Assembly: GCA_034770075.1 (NCBI GenBank)
Contig: CM068384.1
Coordinates: 102,421,613 to 102,485,612 of the forward strand
Length of the DNA stretch: 64,000 nt
Origin: Aralia elata
Taxonomy: Eukaryota; Streptophyta; Magnoliopsida; Apiales; Araliaceae
Direction of reading: 5' to 3'
Position numbers and translations under genes: made by a program. How positions within the stretch are numbered: position 1 is the first letter of the stretch; the number at the start of each line of letters is the position of its first letter. The notes under the pieces were generated by a model. The model was not told where the DNA came from, did not search any database, and saw only the letters and a program-made list of their open reading frames with translations. This document shows positions 58,325-64,000 of this stretch, piece after piece.

Positions 58325-59696
58325 TAACCAACCGGCGACGATACCCGGGGGTTACGAGATGGGTGACCAGCGACGATACCCGGCCCCGACGAGACAATCG
58401 ACCGGCGACGATAACCCGCGATCATGAGATGGATGTCCGGCGACGATAACCGGCTCCGACAAGATAACCAACCGGCGACGATAACCGGGGGTTACGAGAT
58501 GGGTGACCGGCGACGATACCCGGCCCCGACGAGACAATCGACCGGCGACGATAACCGGCGATCATGAGATGGATGTCCGGCGACGATAACCGGCTCCGAC
58601 AAGATAACCAACCGGCAACGATAACCGGGGGTTACGAGATGGGTGACCGGCGACGATACCCGGCCCCGACGAGACGATCGACCGGCGACGATAACCGGCG
58701 ATCATGAGATGAATGTCCGGCGACGATAACCGGCTCCGACAAGATGACCAACCGGCGACGATAACCGGGGGTTACGAGATGGGTGACCGGCGACGATACC
58801 CGGCCCCGACAAGACGATCGACCGGCGACGATAACTTGCGATCATGAGATGGATGTCCGGCGACGATAACCGGCTCCGACAAGATGACCAACCGGCGACG
58901 ATAACCGGGGGTTACGAGATGGGTGACCGGCGACGATACCCGGCCCGACGAGACGATCGACCGGCGACGATAACCGGCGATCATGAGATGGATGTCCGGC
59001 GACGATAACCGGCTCCGACAAGATAACCAACCGGCGACGATAACCGGGGGTTACGAGATGGGTGACCGGCGACGATACCCGGCCCCGACAAGATGACCAA
59101 CCGGCGACGATAACCGGGGGTTACGAGATGGGTGACCGGCGACGATACCCGGCCCCGACGAGACGATCGACCGGCGACGATAACCGGCGATCATGAGATG
59201 GATGTCCGGCGACGATAACCGGCTCCGACAAGATAACCAACCGGCGACGATAACCGGGGGTTACGAGATGGGTGACCGGCGACGATACCCGGCCCCGACG
59301 AGACGATCGACCGGCGACGATAACCAGCGATCATGAGATGGATGTCCGGCGACGATAACCGGCTCCGACAAGATAACCAACCGGCGACGATAACCGGGGG
59401 TTACGAGATGGGTGACCGGCGACGATAACCGGCGATCATGAGATGGATGTCCGGCGACGATAACCGGCTCCGACAAGATGACCAACCGGCGACGATAACT
59501 GGGGGTTACGAGATGGGTGACCGGCGACGATACCCGGCCCCGACGAGACGATCGACCGGCGACGATAACCGGCGATCATGAGATGGATGTCCGGCGACGA
59601 TAACCGGCTCCGACAAGATAACCAACCGGCGACGATAACCGGGGGTTACGAGATGGGTGACCGGCGATGATACCCGGCCACGAACGAGACGATAGA
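58325..59696. repeat. Tandem array 3: 140-bp higher-order repeat of four 35-bp units
   Basis: Each 35-bp monomer contains CCGGCGACGATA followed by a variant half. Four variant types make a 140-bp unit. The GTTACGAG landmark occurs at 58352, 58492, 58632, 58772, 58912, 59051, 59121, 59261, 59401, 59506 and 59646. Spacings are 140 (139 once), with exceptions of 70 and 105, all multiples of 35. GC-rich and noncoding. Confidence 0.95.
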
Positions 59697-59903
59697 GTGA
59701 ACCCAACGGCTAACAAGCACGGTCAGGGGGTTGAAGCACCGACACTCTTGCGGATGTTTTTGCATGCATTATATCGTGTGTTGCATTGTAAGCTACATGT
59801 GTTGCATCATGTATGTATTGTCATCCTTAGTCAACTGTCATTCATGCATCAAGTGTCTATTTCTTTATCATGTTCATTTCATTTAAACATTGCATAAACA
59901 TGA
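59697..59903. other. Segment between array 3 and the PPT
   Basis: No coding; TTGCATTGT...GTTGCATCATG words suggest older repeats. Confidence 0.45.
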
Positions 59904-59917
59904 TAAAGAGGGGCAGC
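59904..59917 (+). other. Polypurine tract
   Basis: TAAAGAGGGGCAGC directly before the right LTR. Confidence 0.85.
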
Positions 59918-61970
59918 TGTAGACACCCAAATTTTGCATTCCTTGTACTGACCGTGACAGGAGGGCGAAATCGTCAATTGAACCGGCTTACAGGAGCGAA
60001 GGAGGGGGCCCAAGGGCGAGCACCCGACACCACCGCAATGTTTTGGCAACCCAAGCTTACGTGACAATAAGGCCGTCCGAGGCAGGCATTCCCGGATGAG
60101 GTGGCACGTCTCCCGGAAATTCCCGGACTGCAGAAAACGAGCCTGTCAGCGAAAACCGACATTGCGGCACAGAAATCGGGGCGTGGCATGAAAATCGAGA
60201 AAGTCAAGCCCGCCAGCCGCGGATAGATCTGCGGCCAAATGAGTGCGCCTTTCTGGAAAGTCAGATCCCGAAAACCGGGCTGAGTGGCAAGCCAGCTGGC
60301 CAGCCTATTTAAGCTCAGCCTCGGACAGCATACAGGAGGTTGGAAGAAATTTGGAAGAAGAAGGATTCAGCACAGCAGCAGCACGGAATTTGAGAGAAAA
60401 ATAGTAGATTTTGCAACAAAAATAGGAAGAAAAGAGAGGAAAAAGAGAGAAATTTTACTCCTTTAATTTTGATTGTATCAAATATATTTCTTATCCTATT
60501 CAAATACCAAGATTTCATCCCTTTGAGATCATTTTGCAAGGTAAAAATTATTTTTGTTATAACAATTCATATCATCTTATTTTCTTAGATGGGATGTAGT
60601 TTTCATGCATATGGTTGAACAATCATGGATTAGGGATTGTTAGTGAAGGTTCCATCGGAATAAAATTCTTCCTAATAACCCGAGGATATCCAAATGATGA
60701 AATTTCTAGCTCGTTTAGGGTGATTCAGTGGGTGTAATTTATTTAGATTGTCATGTCCGGATATCATGGTATATTAGATAAATCCGGGTTGGTTAGTTAT
60801 GTAGTATTCATTTTGTAGGCACGTATTAATCTCGTGTGAGCCTAGGAATGCGACCCCGTGGTCCAAATCCGATGATGGACGTTTTGATGTATGTGATAGA
60901 TTCAAGATGCTCGTTTTGTAACATGTAATCATTGGGCCTTAAAACGACGCTAAGGCGAGGATCGGGTTTAAGGCCCCGTACTAGTGGAATATGTGATTGT
61001 TGGCGTTCGGGGATATTTTGATGGTTTACATGCCCATGAATAGCCCCGACGCGTGTTCATGCTTGATTAGATCTTGTGACACAAAAAATGATTTCAAAGA
61101 TTAAACCATGAAGACTTTCATAAAATCAATCAAATTAGGTTGTTAGCACCACGAGGCTTAAAATTGAGAAGTGCCAACGAATGTCGATTCCTATTTAACG
61201 AGAAAGCTAAAGAAAGATCGTTTTCCAAAACATCATACAAAATGATTTTATAAATAAAATGGCGTTTTATTAAACCGTTGTACATAGGGTTAAAGAGATT
61301 CTAGAAATTGCCCATCATTTTATGAAAGCAACGTATAGATCTCGATTCCTATTTTGACGAAGGTTTAAAACTCTTGTTTTGCCAAAACGACACCTAATGA
61401 AAATCTCATAGTTTTGACAAATAAAAATCAAATCTTTCTCATAACGAACCAAGCTTTCTCGTAAAAAATTGAAAGACATTCTGAAGTGTTTCTCAAATTA
61501 AAACACGATTTTCCTAAAATCCAAATGATTCTTTCATACAAACTCACCACAATATTCACATAGACACACACACACACACACACACACGCGCGCACACACA
61601 CAATTCATGAATTAAAGGATAAGAAAAGCATCAAGATTGCGGTAACCGTGTTTCACGGAAGTCGAGGGGTGCCTAACACCTTCCCCTCACTTAAGCAAGC
61701 CCCCGAACTCTATGAATCTCGATTCGCAGACCAATTAATTCGGAGTCACATATGAGCCAACGATTTATAAAAAACGAAAACTCGGATGAGTTGGTACATC
61801 CATTTCAAGTATACCAACTGGCGACTCTGGTTAATTGGCTCATCATAAAAAATGATCTTTCAAAACCCCGTCGACATTCAAGCCGACCTTTTCCAAAAAA
61901 ATCATCTAATCAAAAGGCTAAAATTGGAAAAGACCAAATATCGCATAAGCGGATAAAACCGGCGTCGACA
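59918..61970 (+). repeat. 3' LTR of the 11.9-kb element
   Basis: 2053 bp. Lacks the 28-bp segment of the left LTR and has a longer CA run (about 61564-61602). Confidence 0.95.
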
Positions 61971-61975
61971 GTTGG

Positions 61976-62294
61976 TATGGGTGGGTTTGGAAAATACAAA
62001 TTTATAGATCCAGTCACAAAATAAAATTTATCGCAAATAATTAGTGACAGAATAAAATTCATGTTAAATAATTGTGTGATTGATATTGTCACTAAAAGTA
62101 ATATTTGATTATTAGAAAAATTACAAGATATATGTAACGGAGGGGATCTTAATTTATGATTTATATTTTACCCATTTCAGGAAAAAAAAAAGACAAAATT
62201 CATTCTCAAATTTAAAAACTTTATAGATACATTTCTATTCGATGTTTAAGCTTAAATTATATTATAAGGGTAAACTTGCAGATATAATGTTATA
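61976..62294. other. AT-rich flank, no gene seen
   Basis: No domain or repeat recognised. Confidence 0.5.
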
Positions 62295-62536
62295 CTCCCT
62301 CCGTCCCAGGATAAAAGTCCTTCATTGACTTTTATGGTCAAATTGACTATTTTTCAAATTAATAGATCTTATTATTCTTTTATATATGTAAAAAGTCTAT
62401 AAACATTATAAACTAGTACTAATCTTAATGTTTACTTTTTTGAAAATCTAAATATATATGTTTAATTGTTAATTTTAAAAATGGTCAATTTAACCACAAA
62501 AGTCAATAGAGGACTTTTATCTAGGGACGGAGGGAG
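62295..62536. mobile_element. Stowaway-type MITE
   Basis: 242 bp with perfect 13-bp ends CTCCCTCCGTCCC/GGGACGGAGGGAG and TA on both sides. The inverted repeats extend inward with few mismatches (ATAAAAGTCC...TTGACTTTT). This is the standard Stowaway (Tc1/mariner-derived) structure; no coding. Confidence 0.95.
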
Positions 62537-62775
62537 TACAATACTAACATCAAAATAAATTAAAGAAAAGAATATTCAACTTAAACGTCAATGTTATCAT
62601 TTTGTGCAATTTTAGAAACACTTGAAATATGCATGTATTAACTACATGTATTATATTTATTACATGATGCGTGACGTAAGATGCATGCTGTCACAATATC
62701 TTTTCTTTTTCTTTTCGAAAAGTATGTATCAACAACTATGTCAGAATGAAATGGAATTTTAAAGTACGTAGGCAA

Positions 62776-62833
<58 letters not shown>

Positions 62834-63699
62834 CAATTAATCCATTAGTTCACCACCTCCATTGTATAATCTTGTATTCATGGAACACTTCAGCTCATGC
62901 TTCTATTCTATGATTACTTGTACTACAAGTCTCATAGGAGGGGAGGAGTTTTAGTTGACTGTGGTTTTTGAATTAAGAGGTCGTTATAATTTGGAATGCT
63001 CGACTGTTAAAAATTAATTTTGTCTTTCTTTGACAAAGTCGTTCTAATTCTTTTACGTGAAAATAATAGTTTAACATGGCTTAAATTCTTTTTTCTTTTT
63101 TTTGAAAAAATTCCTACTGTTGATTTTGAAAATTATATTAAGTATAAAAGCTACAATCAATTAATTTTGGACGTCAAGTGAGCTTGTTGGGTATGAAAAC
63201 CATTTTGATTCAATTCACTAATTTGGACTTAAATGAGTGTGTTGAACATAAAAACCGTATATCAAACACTTTATTTTAGTCCATTACACAGCACTAGGTA
63301 CAAGATTAGCCACGTATTACATTTTTTAAGATTCAAAGTCCATCGTACGAAAAGAAAATGGTTTTTACAGATACAAGCTTAGAATCCGTGTCGGACAAGG
63401 ATTATTTTTTTTATATATTTTTTGTTTATCAAAATAATTTAATTATAAGGTTCTCTTTTAGATAATACATATACATATATATATATATGTATGTATGTAT
63501 ATGCTTGTATGAATCTCACAATAAAATAAAAGAAAAGTTATAAAAAGTATTAATGTCACTATATATACATATATATATATATATAGGAATTATATTATTA
63601 TAATAATATATGTTCAAATTTAATAAATATAATTATAATTTGATATATATATATATATAGAAAAATTTTCTCCAACGAACCGAAAAAAGCCAACCAAAA
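62537..63699. other. AT-rich sequence, no gene seen
   Basis: Contains a long (TA)n run at 62780-62831 and shorter TA runs near 63475-63490 and 63645-63660. No coding domain recognised. Confidence 0.5.
62780..62831. repeat. (TA)n microsatellite
   Basis: About 26 TA units. Confidence 0.95.
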
Positions 63700-63787
63700 A
63701 TGAACCGGCTAGTGACGGTTTTGTCCGTCGCTATATCCGGTCTGTCGGATTTCTATGTTTTAGCGACAGACAAAACCGTCTCTACAA
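63700..63787. repeat. TAGCGACGG fold-back repeat
   Basis: GTGACGGTTTTGTCCGTCGC at about 63711 pairs with GCGACAGACAAAACCGTC ending at about 63781 with few mismatches. Same core words as the repeat at 33285-33562. Confidence 0.65.
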
Positions 63788-63805
63788 TCGATATATATAT
63801 ATATA

Positions 63806-64000
63806 TACGGTTCGGCTCTAAAACGAACCTTAAAGAGGGAACCAAAGACGAACCGTCGTCTTTGGTGTCTATGGCGACGGTTCGACCCGTCGCCATAGCC
63901 ATGTAGTCTTTGGCGACAGGTTGAACCGTCGCCATAGACACCAAAGACGACGGTTCGTCTTTGGTTCGCTCTTTAAAGTTCGCTTTAGAGTCTCTCCGTA
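63806..64000. repeat. Large inverted repeat (fold-back), touching the window end
   Basis: Arms of about 78 bp (63806-63883 and 63923-64000) with only a few mismatches around a loop of about 39 bp. The inner GACGAACCGTCGTCTTTGG and TCTATGGCGACGGTTC blocks are perfectly paired. It may extend beyond the window. A fold-back or MITE-type element is likely. Confidence 0.8.

Larger units (their letters stand above)
50108..61970 (+). mobile_element. 11.9-kb non-autonomous gypsy element (Tat-like) with scrambled pol
   Basis: Perfect TSD GTTGG at 50103-50107 and 61971-61975; LTRs of 2079 and 2053 bp; PBS at 52189 and PPT before the right LTR. The interior keeps only fragments of integrase (about 53280-53670), RT joined to integrase (about 54155-54560), and three tandem-repeat arrays. 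No gag frame and no intact enzyme. By eye the LTRs differ by about ten substitutions plus a 28-bp indel and a CA-run change, so it moved recently and must have used proteins in trans. Large tandem arrays in the 3' untranslated region are known from Tat-lineage elements. Confidence 0.93.

Noticed and set aside
57110..58425. Three overlapping minus-strand frames of 377-433 codons
   Set aside because: They are translations of the 99/100-bp tandem array in three phases; low-complexity repeated peptides with no domain, no independent start context.
58325..59696. CRISPR-like appearance of regular 35-bp units
   Set aside because: There are no unique spacers; the variation is a fixed four-type order, and the setting is a plant retrotransposon.
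58352..59706. Short minus-strand frames with repeated GYRRR and SSPV peptides
   Set aside because: Artefacts of the 35/140-bp array.

Overview
The window looks like nuclear DNA of a flowering plant, probably a eudicot, from a repeat-rich stretch. It is AT-rich and holds spliced plant-type genes, a DC1-domain gene, a plant mobile domain (PMD) gene, a Stowaway MITE, and plant lineages of Ty1/copia and Ty3/gypsy retrotransposons. There is no bacterial-style operon and no RNA gene that I can support. Four LTR elements are bounded exactly, each by a perfect 5-bp target-site duplication (TSD). Almost all the coding capacity belongs to them or to what they hit.

Layout. 1-1257: two pieces of TGTAAC-type LTRs in opposite orientation. 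1860-20319: a decayed hAT (TTF/ZMYM-type) transposase split by a 16-kb minus-strand non-autonomous LTR element (2844-18893, TSD GAGTG). That element has about 3-kb LTRs and one broken reading frame (8901-6241), and is itself interrupted by a 3.7-kb TG...CA element (10085-13828) carrying an LRR fragment of an NBS-LRR type gene. 20347-20904: one LTR, primer-binding site (PBS) and 5' gag remnant of another gypsy element. 21921-32503: a minus-strand DC1-domain gene split by a 9.4-kb copia element (22336-31779, TSD ATATT). 34184-47984: a 13.8-kb minus-strand Tat-type gypsy element (TSD AACAA) with a multi-exon PMD gene on its antisense strand. 50108-61970: an 11.9-kb plus-strand gypsy element (TSD GTTGG) whose pol survives only as scrambled fragments and whose internal region holds three tandem-repeat arrays. 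61976-64000: a Stowaway MITE and fold-back repeats that run to the window edge.

How the parts relate. No pol here is intact: the copia, the Tat element and the LARD-type element each carry premature stops and/or frame changes, and where the ancestral codon can be guessed most stops fit C-to-T (or G-to-A) changes. By eye the LTR pairs of the two gypsy elements differ by under about 1%, so they inserted recently. The 11.9-kb element must have used enzymes supplied in trans. The observations I would follow up first are: (i) four hairpins with a GTGCAC palindromic loop just upstream of copia gag; (ii) a CTCTACGA/TCGTAGAG inverted-repeat family scattered through the 16-kb element, including short hairpins whose stems change but stay complementary; (iii) the antisense spliced PMD gene; (iv) a 4 x 35 = 140-bp higher-order repeat array inside a young retrotransposon.
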